This document shows, piece after piece, positions 42,911-51,128 of a DNA stretch of 64,000 bases. Source of the stretch: an uncultured Bacteroidales bacterium (GTDB lineage: Bacteria > Bacteroidota > Bacteroidia > Bacteroidales > Muribaculaceae). The notes under the pieces are model-generated. The model did not search any database. It had not been told where the DNA came from and saw only the letters and a program-made list of their open reading frames with translations. Within the stretch, counting starts at the first letter, position 1, and every line of letters begins with the position of its first letter. Position numbers and translations under genes: made by a program. The stretch spans positions 82,726-146,725 of the forward strand of contig CACZAC010000003.1 of NCBI GenBank assembly GCA_902779125.1, given 5' to 3'.

Positions 42911-44854
42911 ATGATTACCAAGATAAACAAAATAAGCAGCGCAATAGCAATCCTGTTATTGGCTATGGCTTTCACTGCCTGCTCGCCCGATAGTTTCAAC
43001 GGCGCAGACCCTGACGGCATCCCTACTGTCAGCGGTGTCGACTTCAATATCACGGTTGACCAGGAAACCAACCAGATGACTGCCACCTACACTCCAGAAC
43101 CGGGCACCTATCCCGTCTGGATTCTTGACGGCACATCCTACTCCACCCTGCAGGAAGTGGGTTACAAGAACAGCGAGGCCGGTACTCACACCATCGAGCT
43201 GCGCCTGGGCAACCGCAACGGCATCAGCCAGACTGGTATCAAGAAGGAATATACCTTTAATGAGTCGAAGATTGACTATAGCAATGACTTCCGTCGCATC
43301 GCCAATAAAGAATGGCGCATCGACCACAAGGAAGTGGCCCACATGGCCTGCGGTCCTGCCGGTACTGCTGGTACAGGATGGTGGTCGGCTCAGCCCGATG
43401 AGAAGAAGGCCTTCGGTGTGTATGACGACCGCCTCATTTTCTCTGCCGATAACCTCAAGGGTGGCGCTTTCACCTACAATTCAGGTGTAGATGGCCTTAC
43501 CTATGTAAACAAGGGTACCACCAAGTGGGGCGCTCCCACGAATGATGACTGGGATGCTGTCGTCGTTGACGGCAACGGCGAGCAGATTTCCAGCTGGAGC
43601 TTCGAAGTGTATGACTGGGAAGATGCTGACGGCAACGTGACCAAGCAGACCTATATTCAGCTCGCCCCCAACACTGCTTTCCCCTATATCAGCTCCGATG
43701 AACAGTACGAGAACCCGCGCTTCCGCATCGAGTCTCTGACGGCCAAGAAGATGGTGCTCATTTATGAGCCTAAAAATCGCAGCATCGCATGGCGCTTCAT
43801 CTTCACCAGCGATCCCGAGGAGAAGGGATTCTTCGGTTTCGACGCCAACAGCGACTTCAACATGTGGAAGAACGTGGACTACAACATGTTCTTCTGGTAC
43901 GCTCCAGGCTGGAACCAGATTGCTGACCCGACCTTCGAGAGTGGAGACAATGACTATAGCGTATACCTGCCCGAGGCTACAACCGACCAGTGGCAGGCTC
44001 AGATGGCCTTCAAGACCACCAACATCACGACCTCGGCCGACAAGAACTATGACTTCTCTTGCATCCTGAACAGCGACAAGGACCTGAATGGTGTCACCGT
44101 GAAGCTCGTGATGGATGGCGACGACAACGTCTTCTACTTTGCTGACCGTATCGACCTGAAGGCAGGCGAGGATTATGTCTTCTGGAAGAGCGACATGCCT
44201 GGTATCGACATGGAGCGTGTTAACCTGTTCTTCGACTTCGGTGGCTGTCAGGCTGGAACGACCGTCAACATCTATAACATTGTGCTCAAGGACCATGCCA
44301 ACGACGACGGCACCGTGCTGCCCGTTATCCCCGATGAGCCGCCTGTAGAATGGGTTGACGTGAATTCTCCCGACAACCTGGGTGCCGGTTTCAATACCGC
44401 AGGTACCATGACTTTCTGGTGGGCTGATGCAAGTTGGGGCCAGATTGCCGACCCGACCTTCACTTATGCCAACGGCGTATATACCATTAAGGCTGACAAT
44501 GCTACCGTGGCTGAGTGGCAGGCCCAGTGCGCTATCAATGGCGTGCCCCTGCACATCGAGAAGGGCCAGGCCTATGACGTACGTGTTACCATCACCACCA
44601 ACATGGAGCTGCCACGTGCCACCGTCAAGGTCAACAAGGATCCTGACGTGACCAATGACCCCAACACGCTGTGCTACAAGGGTGACTTCTATCTCGAAGA
44701 TGGCGAGAACGTGCTCCAGATCGTTAACGTCATTGCTAAGAATGGTGAGGATCAGATTGAGTTTGACCAGGGCAAGTTCATTTTGGACTTCGGTGGCTGT
44801 CCCGCCGGATTTGAGGCCAAGGTCAGCAACATCATCATCCAAAAGCACAAGTAA
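42911..44854 (+). CDS. Surface glycan-binding lipoprotein with duplicated module
   Basis: The 647-residue lipoprotein (lipobox AFTAC) sits where SusE/SGBP-B proteins sit. A PKD-like domain (about 40-105) leads. The C-terminal half holds two homologous modules, at about 313-460 and 485-645. Each contains an FW(Y/W)A...W-x-QIADPTF opening, a QWQAQ or EWQAQ strand and an FDFGGC(Q/P)AG closing motif. They look like beta-sandwich carbohydrate-binding modules of CBM4/CBM9 type. The conserved Trp and Tyr residues suggest binding platforms. It has no catalytic residues and is probably outer-leaflet anchored. Confidence 0.82.
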   Translation: MITKINKISSAIAILLLAMAFTACSPDSFNGADPDGIPTVSGVDFNITVDQETNQMTATYTPEPGTYPVWILDGTSYSTLQEVGYKNSEAGTHTIELRLGNRNGISQTGIKKEYTFNESKIDYSNDFRRIANKEWRIDHKEVAHMACGPAGTAGTGWWSAQPDEKKAFGVYDDRLIFSADNLKGGAFTYNSGVDGLTYVNKGTTKWGAPTNDDWDAVVVDGNGEQISSWSFEVYDWEDADGNVTKQTYIQLAPNTAFPYISSDEQYENPRFRIESLTAKKMVLIYEPKNRSIAWRFIFTSDPEEKGFFGFDANSDFNMWKNVDYNMFFWYAPGWNQIADPTFESGDNDYSVYLPEATTDQWQAQMAFKTTNITTSADKNYDFSCILNSDKDLNGVTVKLVMDGDDNVFYFADRIDLKAGEDYVFWKSDMPGIDMERVNLFFDFGGCQAGTTVNIYNIVLKDHANDDGTVLPVIPDEPPVEWVDVNSPDNLGAGFNTAGTMTFWWADASWGQIADPTFTYANGVYTIKADNATVAEWQAQCAINGVPLHIEKGQAYDVRVTITTNMELPRATVKVNKDPDVTNDPNTLCYKGDFYLEDGENVLQIVNVIAKNGEDQIEFDQGKFILDFGGCPAGFEAKVSNIIIQKHK

Positions 44855-44932
44855 CAGTTGCCAGCTATCAGTTGTCAGTTGAGTGCGGACTCCGTTTACA
44901 ACTGACAACTGAAAACTGAAAACTAGAAACTG
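44855..44932. repeat. Facing heptamer arrays forming a hairpin
   Basis: The left arm is four 7-base units of type cagttgN from 44855. The right arm is five units of type NNaactg (44898-44932). The central arms CAGTTGTCAGTTG (44869-44881) and CAACTGACAACTG (44899-44911) are perfect 13-bp complements around a 17-base loop. It fills the gap before the GH16 gene. No U-run follows. Confidence 0.8.
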
Positions 44933-44938
44933 AAGAAA

Positions 44939-46045
44939 ATGAAACGTACTATGCTTTATACTCTATTGCTTTCTCTCACCGTAGCCCTCATGGGCTGCGG
45001 TGGGGACGGCAAAGACGAGCCCAAGCCCAGTAATGTGACAATCACTGTCTCGCAGGAGAATATCGCTGTTCCTGCCAATGGCGGCACTTATTCCCTCAAC
45101 GTCAGCACGACAGGCAAGGAATGGGGCGCATATGCCGACCAGGACTTCGTCACCGTTGAAACGAAGAACTCCACTTCGCAATCGGGAGTACTCACTGTCA
45201 CAGTGGCTGCCAACCCGATGACCAGTGTCCGCACCAGTACCGTCACCATTATGTCGGGGTCTGCACGCAAAAACATCGAAGTCACGCAGGAAGCTGCCGC
45301 CGAGTCGGCCTACTATGCCCCTGAGGGTTACAGCCTGGTTTGGCACGATGAGTTTGACAAGGGCTCGGAATTGAATGCCGATGACTGGAGGCACGAGGTA
45401 CAGAACAGCGGATGGGTAAATCACGAGTTGCAGAATTATGTGAACCACAAGACTCCCGAGGGACGTCTTGTCACCGAAATCCGTGACGGCAAGCTTTGCA
45501 TTACCGCACTCAAGGAGAACGGCAAGATTTACTCGGGACGCGTGTATGCCAAGGACAAACAGGGCTGGAAGTATGGCTATATCGAGGCCAGCATCAAGTT
45601 GCCCAAGGGCAAGGGAACGTGGCCTGCCTTCTGGATGATGCCAGTGAATTTCCATTCCTGGCCCGCTGACGGCGAAATAGATATCATGGAAGAGGTGGGT
45701 TACCACCCCGACTTTGTATCGTCAAGCCTGCACGCCAACGCGCATGTTCACTCCAACGGCACTCAAGTGACCCATGAGATGTATTGCAAGGGCGCTGAGG
45801 GCGAGTTCCACACCTATGGCATCGAATGGACAGACAAGAACATTACCACCTATGTGGACGGTAAGGTGCAACTGAGCTACGACAACCGTGGCCTGGGCCG
45901 CGACGACTGGCCCTATGACGATCCGTTCTACGTCATCTTCAACCTTGCTTGGGGTGGTGACTGGGGTGGCGCCCAAGGTGTTGACGAGAGCGCCCTGCCC
46001 GTTACCATGGAAGTGGACTACGTGCGCGTGTTCCAAAAGAAGTAA
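44939..46045 (+). CDS. GH16 endo-beta-glucanase (laminarinase type) lipoprotein with BACON domain
   Basis: The 368-residue lipoprotein (lipobox ALMGC) has a BACON domain (about 30-118, VTITVSQENIAVPANGGTY to EVTQEAA) and a GH16 domain (about 125-368). The catalytic motif is E246-I-D248-I-M-E251 in DGEIDIMEEVG, preceded by WPAFWMMP. The extra Met between D and E marks the laminarinase/beta-bulge type, so beta-1,3- or mixed beta-1,3/1,4-glucan is the expected substrate. It probably acts at the cell surface. Confidence 0.93.
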   Translation: MKRTMLYTLLLSLTVALMGCGGDGKDEPKPSNVTITVSQENIAVPANGGTYSLNVSTTGKEWGAYADQDFVTVETKNSTSQSGVLTVTVAANPMTSVRTSTVTIMSGSARKNIEVTQEAAAESAYYAPEGYSLVWHDEFDKGSELNADDWRHEVQNSGWVNHELQNYVNHKTPEGRLVTEIRDGKLCITALKENGKIYSGRVYAKDKQGWKYGYIEASIKLPKGKGTWPAFWMMPVNFHSWPADGEIDIMEEVGYHPDFVSSSLHANAHVHSNGTQVTHEMYCKGAEGEFHTYGIEWTDKNITTYVDGKVQLSYDNRGLGRDDWPYDDPFYVIFNLAWGGDWGGAQGVDESALPVTMEVDYVRVFQKK

Positions 46046-46066
46046 CCGTTTAACTCAAATGACTCT

Positions 46067-49000
46067 ATGAGAGATTCTTTATTAGTCATACTCTCTCTTA
46101 TTGTTGCCTTGGGGCTTCATGCCAAGCCTCAAGGCAATTTTGTCCGTGTGGAAGGTCACGACCTGATACAACCAAACGGAGAAAAGCTTTATATACAAGG
46201 TACGAATTTAGGCAACTGGCTCAACCCTGAAGGCTACATGTTCGGCCTGAGCAAGACCAACTCGCCGTGGATGATTGACCTGATGATTAAGGAGGCCGTA
46301 GGGCCTGACTTCGCCGCCGACTTTTGGCGAAAGTTCAAGGATAACTACATCACCCGTGCCGACATCAGTTTTATCGCTCGTCAAGGGGCGAACACCATCC
46401 GCCTGCCTTTCAACTACAGGCTCTTTACCGACGAGGACTATATGGGACGCTCCAAGGATCAGGATGGATTTACCCGCATCGACTCGGTGGTGAACTGGTG
46501 CCGTGCCGCAGGGCTCTATCTGATTCTGGACATGCACGACTGCCCTGGCGGCCAGACCGGCGACAACATCGATGACGGCCATGGCTATCCGTGGCTGTTT
46601 GAGAGCGAGCCCAGCCAACAGTTGTTCATCGACATCTGGCAGCGCATCGCCGCCCGCTACAAGGACGAGCCCGTGATTCTCGGCTATGAACTGATGAATG
46701 AGCCGATTGCCCACTACTTTGAGAACAAGGAGGAACTGAACAAGAAACTCGAGCCCCTGTATATGCGTACAGTCAAAGCAATCCGCCAAGTGGACCCCAA
46801 CCACGTGATACTGCTGGGTGGAGCCCGCTGGAACTCTGATTTCTACATGTTCAGCGACTGGAAGTTTGATGACAACATCATGTACACCTGCCACCGCTAT
46901 GGTGGTGACGCCACTGCCGAGGCTATCAAGGATTACATTGACTTCCGCGACAAGACCGGCTTGCCGATGTACATGGGCGAAACCGGGCACAACAGCAACG
47001 AGTGGCAAGCGCAGTTAGTCAACGTGATGAAAAATGCCAACATCGGCTATACGTTCTGGCCCTATAAGAAAATCGACAACTCTTGCATGATGGGCATCAC
47101 CAGGCCCGAAATGTGGGACAGCATTGTCGTGAAGTATTCCGAGGCTCCCCGTACCACCTATCAGGAAATGCGCGAGGCCCGCCCCGCCCAGGAGACCTTC
47201 GGCAAGCTGCTGATGCAGTATGCCGAGAACAGCCGCTATGAGCACTGCACCCCGCAGATGGATTACATCCAGTCGCTGGGAATGACACCGCAGATGCCCC
47301 TCTATCTTGATGAGACCTTACCCATCGAGACGCGTGTTGAGGACGCCTTGTCACGCATGACACTCGATGAGAAGATTGCCGTTATCCATGCCCAGAGCAA
47401 GTTTTCTTCTCCTGGCGTGAAACGCCTGGGATTTCCTGACTTCTGGACCGATGACGGACCTCACGGCGTGCGTCCCGATGTCCTGTGGGACGAATGGGAG
47501 CAGGCTGGCCAGACCAACGACTCGTGTGTAGCGTTCCCCGCTCTGACTTGTCTCGCCGCTTCATGGAACCCCGTGCTTGCCAAGCTTTATGGCCGCAGCC
47601 TGGGTGAGGAAGCACGTTACCGCGGTAAGGACATGATTTTGGGACCTGGCGTGAACATCAACCGCACACCGCTGAACGGCCGTAACTTTGAGTACATGGG
47701 CGAGGACCCGCTGCTGGCGTCACGCATGGTAGTGCCCTACGTTCAAGGTCTGCAAAGCACGGGCACGTCGGCATGCGTCAAGCACTTCTGCTTGAACAAT
47801 GACGAGGAATACCGCCATCAGGTCAATGTCATCGTGAGCGACCGCGCGCTGCGCGAAATTTACCTGCCCGCATTCGAGGCTGCCGTCAAGGAGGGCCACA
47901 CATGGGGCATCATGGGCTCCTATAACCTGTACAAGGACCAGCACTGCTGCCAAAACCAGTACACGCTCAACCAGATTCTGAAAGGCGAATGGCAGTATGA
48001 CGGCGTGGTGGTCAGCGACTGGGGTGGCGTGCATGACACCGAGATGGCTGTCAAGAACGGGCTGGACATGGAGTTCGGCAGCTGGACTGACGGTCTGGCG
48101 TGGGGCGCCAGCAACGCCTACGACGCCTACTACATGGCAAAGCCCTACAAGCAGCTCATTGAACAGGGCAAGTTCACGACCAGCGAACTTGACGAGAAGG
48201 TGAGACGCGTGTTGCGCCTTTTCTACCGCACCACAATGAACAGCAAGCGCGCTCAGGGCTTCCTGTGCAGCGAGGCGCACTACGATGCAGCGCTGAAGAT
48301 TGCCCAGGACGGTATCGTGCTGCTGCAGAACAAGCGCAATGTCCTGCCTATCGACGTGAACAACGCCAAGCGCATCCTGGTTGTCGGCGAGAACGCCATC
48401 AAGATGATGACCGTGGGCGGCGGCAGCAGTTCACTCAAGGCACAGCATGAGATTCTGCCTCTCGAGGGCCTCAGGACCCGCCTGGAGGGTACCGGCATCG
48501 AGGTGGACTATGCCCGCGGCTATGTGGGCGACACGACAGGCGAGTACAACGGCGTGGTGGCGAAGCAATCGTTGGCTGAGAACCGCCCTGCCAGCGAACT
48601 GATTGCCGAGGCTGTTGCCAAGGCTCAGGGCGCTGACTATGTCATCATCTTCGGCGGTCTGAACAAGAGCGATTACCAGGATGCTGAGGGCCATGACCGC
48701 AAACACATGGATATGCCCTACGGTCAAGACGCGCTTGTCGAGGCATTGGCCCGTGTGAACAAGAATGTCGTGTTTGTCAACATCTCGGGCGACGCTGTGG
48801 CTATGCCCTGGCGTGACAAGGTGGCATCCATCGTGCAGGGCTGGTTCATCGGCAGCGAGACGGGCAAGGCATTTGCCAGCATCCTCGTGGGCGACGTGAA
48901 CCCCTCGGGCAAACTGCCATTCACCTGGTACCAGAACCTCAACGACGTGGGCGCTCATGCCCTGGGTGCCTACCCCGGCACTTGGCGCGATGACCACAAA

Positions 49001-49462
49001 ATCATCGATGAGGAGTATAAGGAGGGCATCTATGTGGGTTACCGTTGGGCCGACAAGCAGAAAAAGAAACCCGCTTTTGCCTTCGGCCACGGATTGAGCT
49101 ACACAACCTTCGTTGTGAGCAACCTGCGCATCGACAAGCGTGAAGTTGCCGCCGATGGCACCGTGACCGCTACTGTGACCGTCAAGAACACCGGTAACCG
49201 CGCCGGAGCCGAGGTCGTTCAGCTCTACGTGAGCGACCACAACGCCACAGTCGAAATGCCCGTTAAGGAGTTGCGAGGTTTCCAAAAAGTTACCTTGAAG
49301 CCCGGCGAGAGCCGTGATGTCACCATCACCATCGGAGGACGTGCGTTCCAGTACTGGGATGAAGCCAAGGGCGACTGGGCTACTTCGCTCGGCCAGCGCA
49401 CGATGCTCGTGGGCACAGCCAGCGACAACCTTCCCCTCAAGGCAACCTTCACGGTGCGTTGA
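46067..49462 (+). CDS. GH5-GH3 bifunctional beta-glucan hydrolase
   Basis: This 1131-residue secreted protein has a signal peptide (about 1-19). A complete GH5 domain (about 22-380) has acid/base E212 in ELMNEPIAHY and nucleophile E305 in MYMGETGHNS. A complete GH3 domain (about 395-1131) has nucleophile D651 in VVVSDWGGVHD and a C-terminal FnIII-like end. The HDCPGGQTGDN segment resembles exo-beta-1,3-glucanase-like GH5 members. The fusion joins a first cut to glucose release in one chain. The region between the domains (about 370-415) is short, and there is no frameshift. It is the last gene of the PUL. Confidence 0.92.
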   Translation: MRDSLLVILSLIVALGLHAKPQGNFVRVEGHDLIQPNGEKLYIQGTNLGNWLNPEGYMFGLSKTNSPWMIDLMIKEAVGPDFAADFWRKFKDNYITRADISFIARQGANTIRLPFNYRLFTDEDYMGRSKDQDGFTRIDSVVNWCRAAGLYLILDMHDCPGGQTGDNIDDGHGYPWLFESEPSQQLFIDIWQRIAARYKDEPVILGYELMNEPIAHYFENKEELNKKLEPLYMRTVKAIRQVDPNHVILLGGARWNSDFYMFSDWKFDDNIMYTCHRYGGDATAEAIKDYIDFRDKTGLPMYMGETGHNSNEWQAQLVNVMKNANIGYTFWPYKKIDNSCMMGITRPEMWDSIVVKYSEAPRTTYQEMREARPAQETFGKLLMQYAENSRYEHCTPQMDYIQSLGMTPQMPLYLDETLPIETRVEDALSRMTLDEKIAVIHAQSKFSSPGVKRLGFPDFWTDDGPHGVRPDVLWDEWEQAGQTNDSCVAFPALTCLAASWNPVLAKLYGRSLGEEARYRGKDMILGPGVNINRTPLNGRNFEYMGEDPLLASRMVVPYVQGLQSTGTSACVKHFCLNNDEEYRHQVNVIVSDRALREIYLPAFEAAVKEGHTWGIMGSYNLYKDQHCCQNQYTLNQILKGEWQYDGVVVSDWGGVHDTEMAVKNGLDMEFGSWTDGLAWGASNAYDAYYMAKPYKQLIEQGKFTTSELDEKVRRVLRLFYRTTMNSKRAQGFLCSEAHYDAALKIAQDGIVLLQNKRNVLPIDVNNAKRILVVGENAIKMMTVGGGSSSLKAQHEILPLEGLRTRLEGTGIEVDYARGYVGDTTGEYNGVVAKQSLAENRPASELIAEAVAKAQGADYVIIFGGLNKSDYQDAEGHDRKHMDMPYGQDALVEALARVNKNVVFVNISGDAVAMPWRDKVASIVQGWFIGSETGKAFASILVGDVNPSGKLPFTWYQNLNDVGAHALGAYPGTWRDDHKIIDEEYKEGIYVGYRWADKQKKKPAFAFGHGLSYTTFVVSNLRIDKREVAADGTVTATVTVKNTGNRAGAEVVQLYVSDHNATVEMPVKELRGFQKVTLKPGESRDVTITIGGRAFQYWDEAKGDWATSLGQRTMLVGTASDNLPLKATFTVR

Positions 49463-49510
49463 CAACGGCACTGCTGATTCATTCACAGCAAACTATATGC
49501 TATTACATCT

Positions 49511-49537
49511 ACCGCCCTTTACAGGGCGGTTTTTTTA
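49511..49537 (+). terminator. Intrinsic terminator at the end of the PUL
   Basis: A 7-bp stem ACCGCCC/GGGCGGT with a TTTACA loop runs into seven Ts. It lies 48 bases after the GH5-GH3 stop codon. Confidence 0.9.
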
Positions 49538-49585
49538 TACCTCACACATCTCGAATAACCCCAAAAAGAATCCATAAAAACAAAC

Positions 49586-49614
49586 GACAACTAACTGAAA
49601 ATCAGTTGGTTGTC
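49586..49614 (-). terminator. Shared-loop hairpin A after the TolC gene
   Basis: A 29-base inverted repeat with the core CTGAAAATCAG is located 137 bases beyond the TolC-family stop codon. The minus strand continues GTTTGTTTTT. It belongs to a set of three similar hairpins with 55598 and 62872. Confidence 0.6.
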
Positions 49615-49750
49615 ATTTCTACAATCTAAACCCGCAAGGCGGTTCTTACAGTTCCCCAAAGCACAATATTCACCCACACAATTGTCTAATGTACAATGAT
49701 ATCCGCACCTAAACGTGGTGAAAGATGGCGGTCGATTTACAGACTCCTCT

Positions 49751-51103
49751 TTATTGGCCAGTAGCCTGACGGTATTCGAGCAGTTTGTTCTGATAGTCGG
49801 CGAAGGCATCGGTACGCTTGTCGCAAGATTGCTGATAGAGCATCTGCGCTTCAAGAAGGTCGCTCATCTTAGTGATACCGGCATTGTAGTAATCGCGGTT
49901 CAGGCGCAGGTTCTCCTCAGCCTGTTCAATACTTAACTGGGCAAGCTGCAGTTGTTGATAGGATTCCTCCACGCTGTTCCATGCACTCTGCATCTTGATT
50001 TTCAACAGTTCGGCATTATCGGCGAGTTGCTCTTGAGCCTGCTGTTGCTCAAGTTTCTTACGCTTGATAGCGTGAGAACCACCCCACCAGTCAGAGATGG
50101 GCACGCTGACGGTAGCAAAAACCATCCCGAAGGAGCGATTATTTTCCAATAGGTTATGATAATTATAACCAGCCCCCACGGCAACAGACGGGAGATTCTG
50201 ACCGATAGCAATCTTCTTCTGAAGGTTGGCAACCTCAACTTGTTTTCCCAACAACTGGTATTCGGCTGTGGCCAACAGTGCCTGCTGATGGTCTTGCTTC
50301 GTGCTTAAAGGAGGGATAGCATCGGTCTGATAGGAGATGGCGAACGAAGTGTCGCGAAGGCCGCAGTATTGTGAGAGCAACATGCGCACCAACGAGAGGC
50401 CGTTGCGTATCTTGAGTTTCTGGCTGGCAATGTCATTCTGGCGCAGTTGCACTTGCAGCAAGTCGTTGCGCATGGCAACTCCAGCACGGACAGCTACATC
50501 CACGTCTTTACATATGTCGTTGAGCATTGTCTCCACTGCCTCGACAGTTTTCATCTTCTCCTGCATGGATGCCAGTTGCCAGAAATACTGCTCGGCTGTT
50601 TTCTCCACCTCGTTTTCAGAGAGTTGCATCTGCAGCCGGCTCACATCTTCTCCCACCTTGGCCAACTTGTTGCCATTGACGATTTGGCCGCCGGCAAAAA
50701 CGGGTTGAACGGCCTGTACGCCAGCGATGATTCCATTTTTCATCATCGAAATGGTGACGGGATTAGCAAGTGCGGCTAGGGCTTCTGCTGGCAATAACTG
50801 AGCCAGGGGAGCCAAAGATGAGCCCAACTCTGGGGGTATTATCTCGGAGGGGGTGACGGTGGTCTGTGCCATGGCTTTATCGGCATTAAACCACAATCCC
50901 GTGCCGCTGATGTTGGGGAAAAACTTGGTAAACGCCTCCTTGCGCTGCTGGCTGGCGGCCTCGATGTCATATTGTGCAGAACGAATGGTGAAGTTGTTGT
51001 GCAGGGCAGAATCCTTCAGCTGTTCCAAGGTGTAGGTTTGGGCTGAAGCAAAGCCACAGCATAGGCAACAAAGCACGAAAGCAAATATCTTATTTATCAT
51101 CAT
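49751..51103 (-). CDS. TolC-family outer-membrane efflux protein
   Basis: The 450-residue protein has a signal peptide (about 1-21) and the repeated helical hairpins of outer-membrane efflux ducts, for example ASQQRKEAFTKFFPNIS in the first half and ESYQQLQLAQLSIEQAEENLRLNRDYYNAGITKMSDLLEAQML in the second. It is the last gene of the operon adaptor-RND-TolC and would form the outer channel. No lipobox is evident. Confidence 0.92.
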   Translation of the reverse strand: MMINKIFAFVLCCLCCGFASAQTYTLEQLKDSALHNNFTIRSAQYDIEAASQQRKEAFTKFFPNISGTGLWFNADKAMAQTTVTPSEIIPPELGSSLAPLAQLLPAEALAALANPVTISMMKNGIIAGVQAVQPVFAGGQIVNGNKLAKVGEDVSRLQMQLSENEVEKTAEQYFWQLASMQEKMKTVEAVETMLNDICKDVDVAVRAGVAMRNDLLQVQLRQNDIASQKLKIRNGLSLVRMLLSQYCGLRDTSFAISYQTDAIPPLSTKQDHQQALLATAEYQLLGKQVEVANLQKKIAIGQNLPSVAVGAGYNYHNLLENNRSFGMVFATVSVPISDWWGGSHAIKRKKLEQQQAQEQLADNAELLKIKMQSAWNSVEESYQQLQLAQLSIEQAEENLRLNRDYYNAGITKMSDLLEAQMLYQQSCDKRTDAFADYQNKLLEYRQATGQ

Positions 51104-51128
51104 ATTCAGGTGTTAATAGCAAATCAAA

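Noticed and set aside
43481-44908. Minus-strand frame of 475 codons over the binding lipoprotein
   Set aside because: Antisense to the lipoprotein; no domain, and it starts within the heptamer array.
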